Source of the DNA: Rhizobium binae | GTDB lineage: Bacteria > Pseudomonadota > Alphaproteobacteria > Rhizobiales > Rhizobiaceae | Direction of reading: 5' to 3' | DNA: 64,000 nucleotides | Assembly (NCBI RefSeq): GCF_017357225.1 | Contig: NZ_CP071606.1 | Span: forward strand, 310,001-374,000 | Shown here: piece by piece, positions 33,772 to 42,824 of the stretch | Numbering within the stretch: the stretch's first letter is position 1 | Layout: each line of letters opens with the position of its first letter | The notes under the pieces: generated by a model | Databases searched by the model: none | What the model saw: the letters and a program-made list of their open reading frames with translations, nothing else | What the model was told of the DNA's origin: nothing | Program-made: the position numbers and the translations under genes

Positions 33772-34788
33772 ATGACAATTCGTAAGATGCTTCTGGCATC
33801 GGCCGCTATTGCTTGCGCCGCGATGCCCGTTTCTGCCTTTGCCGATACCTCGGGCAAGAAGATCGCCCTTTCCAACAACTATGCCGGCAACTCGTGGCGC
33901 CAAGCCATGCTGACGAGCTGGGGCAAGGTGACGGGCGAAGCCGTGAAGGCCGGCGTCGTCGCCGCAGCCGATCCTTTCACCACCGCCGAAAACCAGGCGA
34001 CGGAACAGGCGGCGCAGATCCAGAACATGATCCTGCAGGGCTATGATGCGATCGTCCTGAACGCCGCCTCGCCGACGGCGCTGAACGGCGCGGTCAAGGA
34101 AGCCTGCGATGCCGGCATCACCGTCGTTTCCTTCGACGGCATCGTCACTGAACCCTGCGCCTGGCGCATCGCCGTCAATTTCAAGGAAATGGGCCGCAGC
34201 GAGGTGGAATACCTGTCGAAGAAACTCCCGCAAGGGGGCAATCTGCTCGAAATCCGCGGCCTTGCCGGCGTCTTCGTCGATGACGAGATTTCGGCCGGCA
34301 TCCACGACGGCGTCAAGCAGTTCCCGCAGTTCAAGGTTGTCGGCTCCGTCCACGGCGATTGGGCGCAGGACGTGGCGCAGAAGGCCGTCGCGGGTATCCT
34401 GCCGAGCCTGCCCGACATCGTCGGCGTGGTGACGCAAGGCGGCGACGGCTATGGCGCCGCCCAGGCGATTGCCGCGACCGATCGCAAGATGCCGATCATT
34501 ATCATGGGCAACCGCGAAGACGAACTGAAGTGGTGGAAGGAGCAGAAGGACGCCAACGGCTACGAGACCATGTCCGTGTCCATCGCACCCGGAGTTTCCA
34601 CGCTTGCTTTCTGGGTTGCCCAGCAGATCCTCGACGGCAAGCAGGTCAAGAAGGATCTCGTCGTGCCCTTCCTGCGGATTGACCAGGACAACCTCGAAAA
34701 CAACCTCGCCAATACCCAGGCCGGTGGCGTCGCCAACGTCGAGTACACGCAGGCGGACGCGATCAAGGTCATCGAGTCGGCAAAGTAA
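33772..34788 (+). CDS. Ribose-type ABC substrate-binding protein
   Basis: The 338-aa periplasmic binding protein family 1/4 member has a signal peptide (MTIRKMLLASAAIACAAMPVSAFADT). A Rossmann-like core follows (KKIALSNNYAGNSWRQAMLTSWGKV, GYDAIVLNAASPTALNGAVKEACDAGITVVSFDG, VVTQGGDGYGAAQAI). I start at ATG 33772, eight bases after GGGAGGA, rather than the ATG at 33757 that overlaps that site. It is the first gene of the operon controlled by the adjacent two-component pair. The sugar is not identifiable. Confidence 0.9.
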   Translation: MTIRKMLLASAAIACAAMPVSAFADTSGKKIALSNNYAGNSWRQAMLTSWGKVTGEAVKAGVVAAADPFTTAENQATEQAAQIQNMILQGYDAIVLNAASPTALNGAVKEACDAGITVVSFDGIVTEPCAWRIAVNFKEMGRSEVEYLSKKLPQGGNLLEIRGLAGVFVDDEISAGIHDGVKQFPQFKVVGSVHGDWAQDVAQKAVAGILPSLPDIVGVVTQGGDGYGAAQAIAATDRKMPIIIMGNREDELKWWKEQKDANGYETMSVSIAPGVSTLAFWVAQQILDGKQVKKDLVVPFLRIDQDNLENNLANTQAGGVANVEYTQADAIKVIESAK

Positions 34789-34797
34789 TCTCCCGGC

Positions 34798-34833
34798 GAT
34801 TGCAGCGCGGCCGCAAATGGCCGCGCTGCAATC
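34798..34833 (+). terminator. Attenuator hairpin after the ribose-type binding-protein gene
   Basis: GATTGCAGCGCGGCC (34798-34812) pairs perfectly with GGCCGCGCTGCAATC (34819-34833) around a 6-nt loop. This 15-bp stem is the strongest hairpin in the window and begins 9 bp after the stop. The sequence after it (GTTTGCG) is not U-rich. Confidence 0.7.
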
Positions 34834-34860
34834 GTTTGCGATCAGGTGTGGCAGGCAAGC

Positions 34861-36312
34861 ATGGATGACGTTTTGCAGGCGGTGATCGCCGTCGATGACG
34901 CCAAGGTGAGCTTCGGCGCCGTCAGGGCGCTCGATCGCGTCACGCTGCGTGTCATGCCGGGCGAATGCGTCGGTCTCGTCGGCCACAACGGCGCCGGCAA
35001 ATCGACGATCGTCAGCGTGATCAATGGCGGGCTGACGCCGCATGAAGGAAGCGTGGCGAGCGATGGCGAGCGGCTGGAGCGTTACGGCATCAACGCCGCG
35101 CGCTCTCGCGGCGTGCGCTGCGTCTTCCAGGAACTGTCTCTCTGCCCCAATCTCTCCATCGTAGAAAACACGCGCATCATGCATCGCCATCTCGGCGGTT
35201 TCGGCTGGCGCAGGCGAGCGGCAAGGATCATCGAGAAAAGCCTCGATGCCGTCTTTCCCGGCCATGGCATCGACAGCGGCCGCGCCGTCGGCGACCTATC
35301 GATCGCCGAGCGGCAGATGGTCGAAATATCCATGGCTTTTTCCGATGCCGGCATCGCGCCGCGGCTGGTGATCCTCGATGAACCGACCTCGTCGCTCGAC
35401 GCAAGCCTCGCCCGCCAGATGCTGGATTATGTCCGCGGCTTCGTCGCCGCCGGCGGCTCCGTCATCTTCATCTCGCATATCCTGCACGAGATCCTCGAAA
35501 CCGCCGATCGCATCATCGTCATGAAGGATGGCCGCGTCGTTGCCGAACGTCCGGCGCACGAATTTGACCATCATGGCCTTGTGGAGGCCATGGGCACCGT
35601 TGCGAGGGAAGACACCGGCGATCGCCCGGCGCGCGTACAGTCCGACGCTCCACTCATTCTGTCGCATCAGACGGCGAGCCGGTCTTTCGCCGCCCGCAAG
35701 GGCGAGATCATCGGACTGGCGGGGCTGGCCGGCCACGGGCAGACCGAACTTCTCCTCGCCTTGCACGCCGCCCAGGCCAGCAACTGGCTGCCCGAACGCG
35801 ATCCGCTCGTCACCTTCGTCGCCGGCGACCGTCGACTCAACGGCATTTTCGAACTGTGGAGCATCCTGCGCAATTTTTCGATCGCCTCGCTCGGCGATCT
35901 GTCGCGACGGGGACTCATCCTCGCGGATGCGGAGCAGAGGAAGGGGGCCGACTGGAAGCGCCGCATCGAAATCCGTACACCTGACATGGAAAACCCTATC
36001 CTCTCGCTTTCCGGCGGCAACCAGCAGAAGGTGCTGTTTGCGCGCGCGCTTTCGACACGTGCGCCCGTCGTTCTGATGGATGACCCTATGCGCGGCGTCG
36101 ACGTCGGAACAAAGCAGGAAGTCTATGCCATCATCCGCGAGGAAGCATCGCGCGGGCGCACCTTCATCTGGTATTCGACCGAGATGGACGAGGTTCGCCT
36201 CTGCGACCGCGTCTACGTCTTCCGCGAAGGCCGCATTACCACGGAACTCGCCGGCGATGCCGTCAACGAGACGAACATCATCGCAGCCTCCTTCGAAGGA
36301 GTGGCCGCATGA
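34861..36312 (+). CDS. Tandem-domain sugar ABC ATPase (RbsA/MglA type)
   Basis: The 483-aa protein has two ABC domains. The first has Walker A GHNGAGKST, Q-loop region CVFQELSLCPNLSIVENT, signature LSIAERQMVEI and Walker B LVILDEPTSSLD. The second has the degenerate P-loop GLAGLAGHGQTELLLAL, signature LSGGNQQKVLFARAL and VVLMDDPMRGVDVGTKQEV. This is the normal RbsA layout, slightly shorter than the usual 495-510 aa. Start at ATG 34861 fits the family. It overlaps the first permease by 4 bp. Confidence 0.9.
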   Translation: MDDVLQAVIAVDDAKVSFGAVRALDRVTLRVMPGECVGLVGHNGAGKSTIVSVINGGLTPHEGSVASDGERLERYGINAARSRGVRCVFQELSLCPNLSIVENTRIMHRHLGGFGWRRRAARIIEKSLDAVFPGHGIDSGRAVGDLSIAERQMVEISMAFSDAGIAPRLVILDEPTSSLDASLARQMLDYVRGFVAAGGSVIFISHILHEILETADRIIVMKDGRVVAERPAHEFDHHGLVEAMGTVAREDTGDRPARVQSDAPLILSHQTASRSFAARKGEIIGLAGLAGHGQTELLLALHAAQASNWLPERDPLVTFVAGDRRLNGIFELWSILRNFSIASLGDLSRRGLILADAEQRKGADWKRRIEIRTPDMENPILSLSGGNQQKVLFARALSTRAPVVLMDDPMRGVDVGTKQEVYAIIREEASRGRTFIWYSTEMDEVRLCDRVYVFREGRITTELAGDAVNETNIIAASFEGVAA

Positions 36313-37256
36313 CGTTCCGGCTCTCCTCGGACGCCATGCGACTTGCCATTCCGGCTCTGTCGCTGACCCTGCTGCTCGCTTCCGTCTTCTGGCTGCAGCC
36401 GCGCGCCATGAGCTATGTCGGGCTCAACCTGCTGTTTAATCTGGCTGTGCCGATCGCGCTTGCGACGATCGCCCAGATGCTTGTCATGGCAGTCAACGAT
36501 CTCGATTTGTCGATGGGCACCTTCGTCAGCTTCGTCGCCTGCGTCAGCGCCACCTTTCTGCGCGATACCCCTGTCATCGGCATCCTGATCCTGGCGGGCG
36601 CAATTGCGTCTTATGCCGCACTCGGCGTCGTCATCCATCTGCGAAACCTGCCATCCATCGTCGTGACGCTCGGGATGAGCTTCGTCTGGGGCGGCCTTGC
36701 CGTGTTGTTGCTGCCGGCGCCGGGCGGGCAGGCGCCGGACTGGGTGCGCTGGCTGATGACCGTCAAGCCGCCGCTGGCGCCGATGGCGATCGTTGCGAGC
36801 ATCGTCATTGCCGCCGTGGCGCATCTTCTCGTCACGCGCTCCTCGCTTGGTGTGCTGATCCGGGGCATCGGCGGCAACCAGCGCTCGGTCGAACGCGCCG
36901 GCTGGTCGATTGTTGCAGCCCGCGCCGCGGCCTATGGGCTTGCCGGCGTTTTCGCCGTGCTCGCCGGTGTCGCCCTCGTCGGTCTCACGACCTCGGCCGA
37001 CGCCAACATCGCGCTGCGCTACACGCTGCTGTCGATCGCCGGCGTCATCCTCGGCGGCGGCGAGTTCATCGGCGGTCGCGTCTCTCCGATCGGCGCCGTC
37101 ATCGGCGCGCTGACACTGACGCTCGCCGGCTCTTTCCTGTCCTTCCTGCGCATCTCGCCGGACTGGCAGATTGGCGCCCAAGGCGCCATCCTGATCATCG
37201 TGCTTGCGCTGCGCCTGATGCTCAACCGATTGGAAAAGCGGGAGAAACGCCGATGA
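36309..37256 (+). CDS. Ribose-type ABC permease
   Basis: This 315-aa polytopic membrane protein of the RbsC/BPD_transp_2 family has 8-10 hydrophobic helices. Family motifs include AVNDLDLSMGTFVSFVACVSA and VILGGGEFIGGRVSPIGAVIGALTL. It is translationally coupled to the ATPase upstream and, by a 4-bp overlap, to the second permease. It shares low similarity with that neighbour, so the channel is probably a heterodimer. Confidence 0.9.
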   Translation: MTFRLSSDAMRLAIPALSLTLLLASVFWLQPRAMSYVGLNLLFNLAVPIALATIAQMLVMAVNDLDLSMGTFVSFVACVSATFLRDTPVIGILILAGAIASYAALGVVIHLRNLPSIVVTLGMSFVWGGLAVLLLPAPGGQAPDWVRWLMTVKPPLAPMAIVASIVIAAVAHLLVTRSSLGVLIRGIGGNQRSVERAGWSIVAARAAAYGLAGVFAVLAGVALVGLTTSADANIALRYTLLSIAGVILGGGEFIGGRVSPIGAVIGALTLTLAGSFLSFLRISPDWQIGAQGAILIIVLALRLMLNRLEKREKRR

Positions 37257-38203
37257 CATCGCTCGCCAGCCTTTTCGGCAAACCCTGGATCTGGTCGTGG
37301 CTTGCCGCCTTCGCCGTCTGGTTCCTGACGATCATGGTCACGTTCGGTGCCAGCACCCTCGGCCTGTCGCAGGCAGCGCTCACCTTCGCGGCCTTCTCGG
37401 TCATCGTCGGCATCGGCCAGATGTTCGTCATCACGCTCGGTCCCGGCAACATCGATCTCTCGGTTCCCGCCACCATGACGCTGGCCGGTACGGTGGCGCT
37501 GAAACTGATGAACGTTGAAAACGGAATGATCCTGCCGGGGCTCATCATTGCAATCGCCATCGGCCTCACCGTCGGCCTCGGCAACTATGTGCTCATCAAG
37601 GCGCTCAGGATTCCGCCGATCATCGCCACGCTTTCCATGAGCTTTATCGTGCAGTCCGCCGCGATCTGGACGAACCGCGGATTGCGCATCAAACCCCCGA
37701 GCCTGCTGGCGGAATTCACCACGTCGACCACACTCGGTGTGCCGAACGTGGCGATCGTCGCGCTGCTCATCTCCCTGATCGCCTGGTTCCTGCTCGAGAA
37801 AACGATCTACGGGCGCTGGATCTCGGCGATCGGCCAGAGCATGCCGGCCGCGCGCATGGCCGGAATACCGGTCGACGGCACGCGCTTCGTCACCTACCTC
37901 TTCTGTGCCGTGCTCGCCTCCGTCGCGGGCTATCTGCTTGCCTGCTTCTCCGGCGGCGCGGCGCTCAACATGGGCTCGGAATATCTCCTGACCTCCATCG
38001 CCGTCGTCGTGATCGGCGGCACGGCGGTCGCCGGCGGCGATTCCAATGTGCCGGGCATCTGGGGCGCATCGCTCTTCATGTTCCTTGTCGTCTCCATGCT
38101 CAACACCTACGGGCTGGGCGCCGGTATCCGCCTCATCATGACCGGCCTCATCATCATCAGCATCATCATGCTTGCCGGCGGCCGGCGGGCCGGCATGCGA
38201 TAA
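37253..38203 (+). CDS. Second ribose-type ABC permease
   Basis: The 316-aa membrane protein of the RbsC family has ITLGPGNIDLSVPATMTLAGTVALKL and the C-terminal segment SEYLLTSIAVVVIGGTAVAGGDSNVPGIWGASLFMFLVVSML typical of sugar permeases. It has about nine predicted helices. It overlaps the first permease by 4 bp. The lactonase gene follows 14 bp later. Confidence 0.9.
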   Translation: MTSLASLFGKPWIWSWLAAFAVWFLTIMVTFGASTLGLSQAALTFAAFSVIVGIGQMFVITLGPGNIDLSVPATMTLAGTVALKLMNVENGMILPGLIIAIAIGLTVGLGNYVLIKALRIPPIIATLSMSFIVQSAAIWTNRGLRIKPPSLLAEFTTSTTLGVPNVAIVALLISLIAWFLLEKTIYGRWISAIGQSMPAARMAGIPVDGTRFVTYLFCAVLASVAGYLLACFSGGAALNMGSEYLLTSIAVVVIGGTAVAGGDSNVPGIWGASLFMFLVVSMLNTYGLGAGIRLIMTGLIIISIIMLAGGRRAGMR

Positions 38204-38217
38204 ACGGAAAGACCATC

Positions 38218-39132
38218 ATGGCAGAGGCCAGCATCTACGAAATTCACGACCCGCGCTTCCGGCAGATGATCGTGACGAGCGCCGGCCTCGACGAACTCTA
38301 TTCCGGCTGCCGCTGGGCGGAGGGTCCGGTCTGGTTCAACGACGCCAACCAGCTTCTATGGAGCGACATTCCCAATCAGCGCATGCTGCGGTGGACGCCC
38401 GAGGGTGGCGTCTCTGTCTACCGCCAACCCTCCAACTTCGCCAATGGCCACACGCGCGACCGGCAGGGCCGGCTGATCTCCTGCGAACATGGCCGACGCC
38501 GGGTGACGCGCACCGAAATCGACGGTTCGATCACCGTGCTTGCCGACCGTTTCGAGGGTGCGCCGCTCAATTCGCCGAACGATGTGGTGGTCAAGTCGGA
38601 CGGCACGATCTGGTTCACCGATCCCACCTACGGCATCATGTCCGACTATGAAGGCTATCGCGCCGAGCCGGAGCAGGCGACCCGCAACGTCTATCGGCTC
38701 GATCCGGCGACCGGTCAGCTGTCGGCGGTCGTCAATGACTTTATCCAGCCGAACGGCCTCGCCTTCTCGCCTGATGAAACGATCCTCTACGTCGCGGATT
38801 CGGCGGCAAGCCACGACGAAAACCTGCCGCGCCACATCCGCGCCTTCGACGTCGTCGACGGCAACAAGCTCGATAATGGCCGCGTCTTCTGCGATATCGA
38901 CAACGGCATTCCTGATGGCATCCGAACCGACGTGAACGGGAACCTCTGGTCAAGTGCCGGTGATGGCGTGCATTGCTTCGATCCGACGGGAAAGCTGATC
39001 GGCAAGATCCGCGTACCCCAGACCGTCGCCAACCTCACTTTCGGTGGCCGCAGACGCAACCGCCTGTTCATCACAGCCACACGCTCGGTTTATTCGGTAT
39101 ATGTCGCCACGACCGGCGCTCAGGTGCCGTGA
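38218..39132 (+). CDS. SMP-30/gluconolactonase-family sugar lactonase
   Basis: The 304-aa beta-propeller protein matches the SMP-30/LRE family: CRWAEGPVWF with the metal-binding Glu, APLNSPNDVVVKSDGTIWFTDPTYGI, PNGLAFSPDETILYVAD, and DGIRTDVNGNLWSSAGDGVHCFDP. These bind a divalent metal and open sugar lactones to aldonates. As the last gene of the two-component-controlled import operon, it suggests the imported sugar is oxidised to a lactone inside the cell. No dehydrogenase is encoded here, so that step must come from elsewhere. Confidence 0.9.
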   Translation: MAEASIYEIHDPRFRQMIVTSAGLDELYSGCRWAEGPVWFNDANQLLWSDIPNQRMLRWTPEGGVSVYRQPSNFANGHTRDRQGRLISCEHGRRRVTRTEIDGSITVLADRFEGAPLNSPNDVVVKSDGTIWFTDPTYGIMSDYEGYRAEPEQATRNVYRLDPATGQLSAVVNDFIQPNGLAFSPDETILYVADSAASHDENLPRHIRAFDVVDGNKLDNGRVFCDIDNGIPDGIRTDVNGNLWSSAGDGVHCFDPTGKLIGKIRVPQTVANLTFGGRRRNRLFITATRSVYSVYVATTGAQVP

Positions 39133-39289
39133 GCGTCACGTATCAGAGCGCACGGCGAAGAGAGCGGGGAAATCGCCCTCGCCCATACTGGCGCTCGTGC
39201 GGTTTGACACGGCAGATAATCTGCGCGCGAAGAGATTGCGGGATCGGGTCCGGTGGGATCGCGCTGACCCAATGCAATAGCCGCAGGTT

Positions 39290-39853
39290 TCAGCCGCCAA
39301 CGGCACTGAGCGTCAGCGTCGCGGAGAATGCAACGAGCGTTGCGGCTCCGCATCGGCGGGCAAATGCCGGTATCTGCTTTTCAGGTCCGAGGATAATCCT
39401 TCCGACAGACAGCCAGATCGTGGACGCTGCCAGGACAACCGATGTTAGAATAGCGATCGACACTGTCCCGGATATCTCCTCAGCGGGCGGAACCATCGTC
39501 AGTCCGATGATCAGGGCCTTCGGATTCAACAGTGTCGTCACTGCCAGCTGCCGGAGTCTCACGGTCTCGACGCCTTTCGATCCTATGCCCCAGAGCCGAA
39601 CCGCCAGGTAGAGTACCCAGGCTGCAGAGCCAAGTTTGACGCCATGCGAAACCATGGGGTGGTTGCGGAGAAACGAACCGGCCAGACCGGACGCCGGAAG
39701 AACGATCGCAAGATAAGCGGACAGGACGGTGAGGAGCATCGCGACAGCGCGTCCGACGGTCAGACCCTGAGATGCCAATGCCAACATGGCGTTGGTCGGC
39801 CCAGGCAGGATGAGAAGCGTGAAAACGCCCGCTGCGAAAGAGAAAAGATGCAC
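39290..39853 (-). CDS. LysE/RhtB-family exporter
   Basis: This is an inner-membrane amino-acid or metabolite exporter. FAAGVFTLLILPGPTNAMLALASQG contains the family PGP motif, with about six hydrophobic helices after it. GTG at 39853 (VHLFSFAAGVF) matches where the family begins and has GGGAAGCGGAG upstream, giving 187 aa. The frame itself extends to an ATG at 39952, which would add a charged non-family tail. The substrate is unknown. Confidence 0.82.
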   Translation of the reverse strand: MHLFSFAAGVFTLLILPGPTNAMLALASQGLTVGRAVAMLLTVLSAYLAIVLPASGLAGSFLRNHPMVSHGVKLGSAAWVLYLAVRLWGIGSKGVETVRLRQLAVTTLLNPKALIIGLTMVPPAEEISGTVSIAILTSVVLAASTIWLSVGRIILGPEKQIPAFARRCGAATLVAFSATLTLSAVGG

Positions 39854-39905
39854 TGTTACAGTCTCCGCTTCCCTCGGCTTCTCGCATGACGGCGTCCGCC
39901 GGTCG

Positions 39906-39919
39906 TTGACCACGATCAT
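39906..39919. promoter_or_regulatory. Imperfect FNR/FixK-like box
   Basis: TTGAC-CACG-ATCAT matches the TTGAY-N4-RTCAA pattern at nine of ten positions. It lies 62 bp before the small membrane ORF at 39981 and beside the LysE gene. It is weaker than the other boxes of the window. Confidence 0.35.
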
Positions 39920-39980
39920 TCTTCGGCCGGAACATTCGCGTTGCCGGGACATTGATAGTGGTTAAGGCTGAGGTGCTGTT

Positions 39981-40184
39981 ATGCCTCCCATGATCAGGTT
40001 CATGCTGACGCGATTGGCTACCGGGTTCGCAATTGGATGCGGCGTGGGATCGTTCGTGTGGCACAATGGTTTTGCTGCGGCAGGCAACTCTGAGGACTTT
40101 CTGGCACAGGGGCTCTTCATCTACCTTTTTGCAAGCACGATCAGCATGGGGTATCTCGCCACAGCCCTCCTACTGGAGGAATAG
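39981..40184 (+). CDS. Small membrane protein, unknown
   Basis: This 67-aa frame has two hydrophobic stretches (FMLTRLATGFAIGCGVGSFVW and GLFIYLFASTISMGYLATALLL) and an acidic end (LEE). The start has an adequate GAGG-like leader. Similar tiny two-helix proteins occur near oxygen-regulated genes of rhizobia, and an imperfect FNR-like box precedes it. Coding is plausible but not certain. Confidence 0.5.
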   Translation: MPPMIRFMLTRLATGFAIGCGVGSFVWHNGFAAAGNSEDFLAQGLFIYLFASTISMGYLATALLLEE

Positions 40185-40305
40185 CGCCGAATGCTTGCCG
40201 TCATGCTGCAGTCTGTTCCGGTTTGAGACCGGCCGGGTTTTTGAACTGCAGCCCCGCCGCGTATAAATCCGCCTTTGTGCATCAGCGGGGCGTGGGTCGC
40301 TGTGC

Positions 40306-41520
40306 TCAGGCCACCATCCGCGCCAGCGCGCAGCGCGACCAGAGCGAGTGCAGGGCTTCGACGAGATGGGCGATATCGGCGTCGGAATGCAGCGGCGTCG
40401 GGGTGATGCGCAGCCGCTCGGTCTTCTTCGGCACGGTGGGATAGTTGATCGGCTGGACATAGACGCCGCAATTGTCGAGCAGCAGGTCGGAGATCCATTT
40501 GCATTTGGCGGCATCGCCGACCATCACCGGCACGATGTGGCTGGGATTGTGCATATGCGGAATGCCGCGCTGGTCGAGCAGCGAGCGCAGCTTGCGCACC
40601 CGGTCCTGATGGCGGGCGCGCTCGAACTGGCTGACCTTCAGGTGCTGGATCGAAGCGACCGCACCGGCGGCCAAGGCCGGCGGCAGCGCCGTGGTGAAGA
40701 TGAAGCCGGAGGCAAACGAGCGGATGAAATCGCACAGCGCTGCCGAGGCGGCGATATAGCCGCCCATCACCCCGAAGGCCTTGCCGAGCGTGCCCTCGAT
40801 CACCGTCAGCCGGTCCATCAGCCCCTCGCGCTCGGCAATGCCGCCGCCGCGCGGGCCGTACATGCCGACGCCATGCACCTCGTCGAGATAGGTCATCGCC
40901 CCGTATTGGTCGGCGAGATCGCAAATCTCCTTGATCGGGGCGATGTCGCCATCCATCGAATAGACGCTCTCGAAGGCGATCAGCTTCGGCGCCTTCGGAT
41001 CGGCGGCTTTCAGCTTGGCTTCGAGATCGGCGACGTCATTGTGCTTCCAGATCACCTTGTCGCACTTGGCATAACGAATGCCCTCGATCATCGAGGCATG
41101 GTTCAGCGCGTCGGAGAAGATGATCAGGCCGGGGATCCTGGCGCCGAGCGTGCCGAGCGCCGCCCAGTTGGAGACATAACCGGAGGTGAAGATCAGTGCC
41201 GATTCCTTGCCGTGCAGGTCGGCGAGTTCACGCTCGAGCAGGACGTGATAGTGGTTGGTGCCAGAAATATTCCGGGTGCCTCCCGCACCCGCGCCACAGT
41301 GGTCGATGGCCGCCTTCATCGCCTCGATCACCTTCGGGTTCTGGCCCATGCCGAGATAGTCGTTGGAGCACCAGACCGTGACGTCCTTTTCGCCATCGGC
41401 CGTATGGCGGGTGGCGCGCGGGAAGTGGCCGCGCTGACGCTCGAGATCGGCAAAAACGCGGTAACGGCCCTCGGCATGAAGCCCGCCCAGTTCGTTTTTG
41501 AAAAATGCTTCGAAATCCAT
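40306..41520 (-). CDS. hemA: 5-aminolevulinate synthase
   Basis: This 404-aa PLP enzyme catalyses glycine + succinyl-CoA to 5-aminolevulinate, the first step of haem synthesis in alphaproteobacteria. It begins [28 protein letters not shown] and has the glycine-rich [14 protein letters not shown]. The PLP-binding lysine lies in [17 protein letters not shown], and [10 protein letters not shown] is also conserved. I use the ATG at 41520, six bases after AAGGAG. Two FNR/FixK boxes upstream imply induction at low oxygen, matching the haem demand of the cbb3 oxidase encoded nearby. It may be a second copy next to a chromosomal hemA; that is inferred. Confidence 0.95.
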   Translation of the reverse strand: MDFEAFFKNELGGLHAEGRYRVFADLERQRGHFPRATRHTADGEKDVTVWCSNDYLGMGQNPKVIEAMKAAIDHCGAGAGGTRNISGTNHYHVLLERELADLHGKESALIFTSGYVSNWAALGTLGARIPGLIIFSDALNHASMIEGIRYAKCDKVIWKHNDVADLEAKLKAADPKAPKLIAFESVYSMDGDIAPIKEICDLADQYGAMTYLDEVHGVGMYGPRGGGIAEREGLMDRLTVIEGTLGKAFGVMGGYIAASAALCDFIRSFASGFIFTTALPPALAAGAVASIQHLKVSQFERARHQDRVRKLRSLLDQRGIPHMHNPSHIVPVMVGDAAKCKWISDLLLDNCGVYVQPINYPTVPKKTERLRITPTPLHSDADIAHLVEALHSLWSRCALARMVA

Positions 41521-41573
41521 CATATGCTCCTTTTGCACGGTCCAAGCGATACATGGGAGCAGCCGGTCGGTAT

Positions 41574-41587
41574 TTGATCTCCGTCAA
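41574..41587 (-). promoter_or_regulatory. FNR/FixK box before hemA (proximal)
   Basis: TTGAT-CTCC-GTCAA matches the anaerobox TTGAY-N4-RTCAA perfectly. Its centre is about 60 bp upstream of the hemA start, the same distance as the box before fixG. Confidence 0.85.
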
Positions 41588-41617
41588 GTTCGGCGAAAGT
41601 CGCCCGCTTGCCGGCCG

Positions 41618-41631
41618 TTGACCAGGATCAA
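41618..41631 (-). promoter_or_regulatory. FNR/FixK box before hemA (distal)
   Basis: TTGAC-CAGG-ATCAA also fits the anaerobox. It lies 44 bp, about four helical turns, beyond the proximal box. The pair may give cooperative or graded control of hemA. Confidence 0.75.
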
Positions 41632-41950
41632 TATGCCGGAGCGGTTTCGGGTTAAGCCGGCCTCACGAACACGCTTCTTCATCTTAGGAACGGGATCGCC
41701 GGCCTGTCGCAACCTGCCAGGTTCGTGCATTCGCCGGTCGATCGATCCCCTACCTGGCCGTTCTTACCGCTATCGTTGGCTGCGCAAACGCTGCGCCGAC
41801 AGATCAGCGTGCTTGCCGAGAGCCGCCGGCTGCGTGACAGGAAAACGCCATCGGCGTGATTGCTTTCCATTCAAAGAAGAAACCCGGCGGCCGGGCTAAT
41901 ATCGAAAGGCGAGTCGGGGTTTTCCGTGTCAAGCAGGGAAGTTGACAGAT
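41632..41950. other. About 320 bp without a supported gene
   Basis: The stretch between the distal hemA box and the terminator of the CBS gene has only an Arg/Ser-rich plus-strand frame and short minus-strand frames, none like a known family. Confidence 0.45.
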
Positions 41951-41982
41951 GGCTTGCTCGATCTTGATAGATCGAGCAAGCC
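41951..41982 (-). terminator. Strong terminator hairpin after the CBS-BON gene
   Basis: GGCTTGCTCGATC (41951-41963) and GATCGAGCAAGCC (41970-41982) pair perfectly over 13 bp around a 6-nt loop. It lies about 50 bp past the stop of the minus-strand CBS gene. No long U-run follows in that direction. Confidence 0.65.
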
Positions 41983-42030
41983 TCCTCGTCACTTTGGCGC
42001 GATGACGGCGCGCCAATGCGACCCGAGCCT

Positions 42031-42708
42031 TCAATCCTGACTGTGAACAGGTGATACGAGCAGGCGATCCTTGTAGCCGGCAATGCCGCCAAGCCCTTCG
42101 ACGAGAACCTTGATCGCCCTGCGCTTGAGCTCGGATTCCACCTGACCGTCGACGGTCACCTGGCCGTTGCGGACAGATACATGCACCTTCTGCGGAGTAA
42201 GACCGAGGTCTGATCTCAGCCGGGTGCGCACCGCCAGCCGGATGGCATCGTCTCCGCGCGGCAATACGGCCGTTGGCGCCTCGGCGATGACTCGCAAAAT
42301 ATCCCTTCGGCTGACGATTCCGACCAGACGTTCGTCTTCGACGATCGGCAGCCGCTTGATGCGGTGCACCTGCAGGCTTTCGGCGATATCGGAGACTTCG
42401 CTGTCCGGCCGTGCGACGATGACGTCCTGGGACATGATGTCGGCGACGCACCATCCGTTTCTGCCGATATAACGTTCGAGGTCGATTTCAGAGATCAGTT
42501 CCGATGCGCGTGCGGGACGAGGCGCAAACCGAACCTCCCGGCGCAAGAGCAGATCGCCTTCCGTGACCATGCCGCAGACGCGGCTTTGATCGTCAATGAC
42601 AGGCAGGCCGCTGACGTGGTTTTGCAACATCATCGCGATCGCATTGCGCACGCTGACACCAGGGCTGATCGAAACCACATTCGTGGTCATTATATCCCTT
42701 GCTTGCAT
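42031..42708 (-). CDS. CBS-pair plus BON-domain protein under anaerobox control
   Basis: The 225-aa protein has two CBS domains (MQARDIMTTNVVSISPGVSVRNAIAMML...HVSGLPVIDDQSRVCGMVTEGDLL, and VADIMSQDVIVARPDSEVSDIAESLQ...RLPIVEDERLVGIVSRRDILR). A C-terminal BON domain follows (AVRTRLRSDLGLTPQKVHVSVRNGQVTVDGQVESELKRRAIKVLVEGLGG). CBS pairs sense adenosine nucleotides; BON domains bind membranes or ligands. ATG 42708 fits the domain start. A perfect FNR/FixK box 65 bp upstream points to low-oxygen expression. The function is unknown. Confidence 0.85.
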   Translation of the reverse strand: MQARDIMTTNVVSISPGVSVRNAIAMMLQNHVSGLPVIDDQSRVCGMVTEGDLLLRREVRFAPRPARASELISEIDLERYIGRNGWCVADIMSQDVIVARPDSEVSDIAESLQVHRIKRLPIVEDERLVGIVSRRDILRVIAEAPTAVLPRGDDAIRLAVRTRLRSDLGLTPQKVHVSVRNGQVTVDGQVESELKRRAIKVLVEGLGGIAGYKDRLLVSPVHSQD

Positions 42709-42772
42709 GGTCGCTGCCTCACTGATCATGATTATCGTCAGAAGATGCTAGAGGTCGGCCGTCCATATCGCT

Positions 42773-42786
42773 TTGATCTTTGTCAA
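42773..42786 (-). promoter_or_regulatory. FNR/FixK box before the CBS-BON gene
   Basis: TTGAT-CTTT-GTCAA fully matches the anaerobox, centred about 71 bp before the start codon at 42708. On the other side lies only the truncated ccmF remnant, transcribed toward it. Confidence 0.82.
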
Positions 42787-42824
42787 ACTCTGGATGGCGG
42801 CTGAAACTCTCCCCCTCATTCCTG

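Noticed and set aside
41498..41899. A 133-codon plus-strand frame upstream of hemA
   Set aside because: It runs through the hemA start and both FNR boxes and has a basic, Ser/Arg-rich product without homology.
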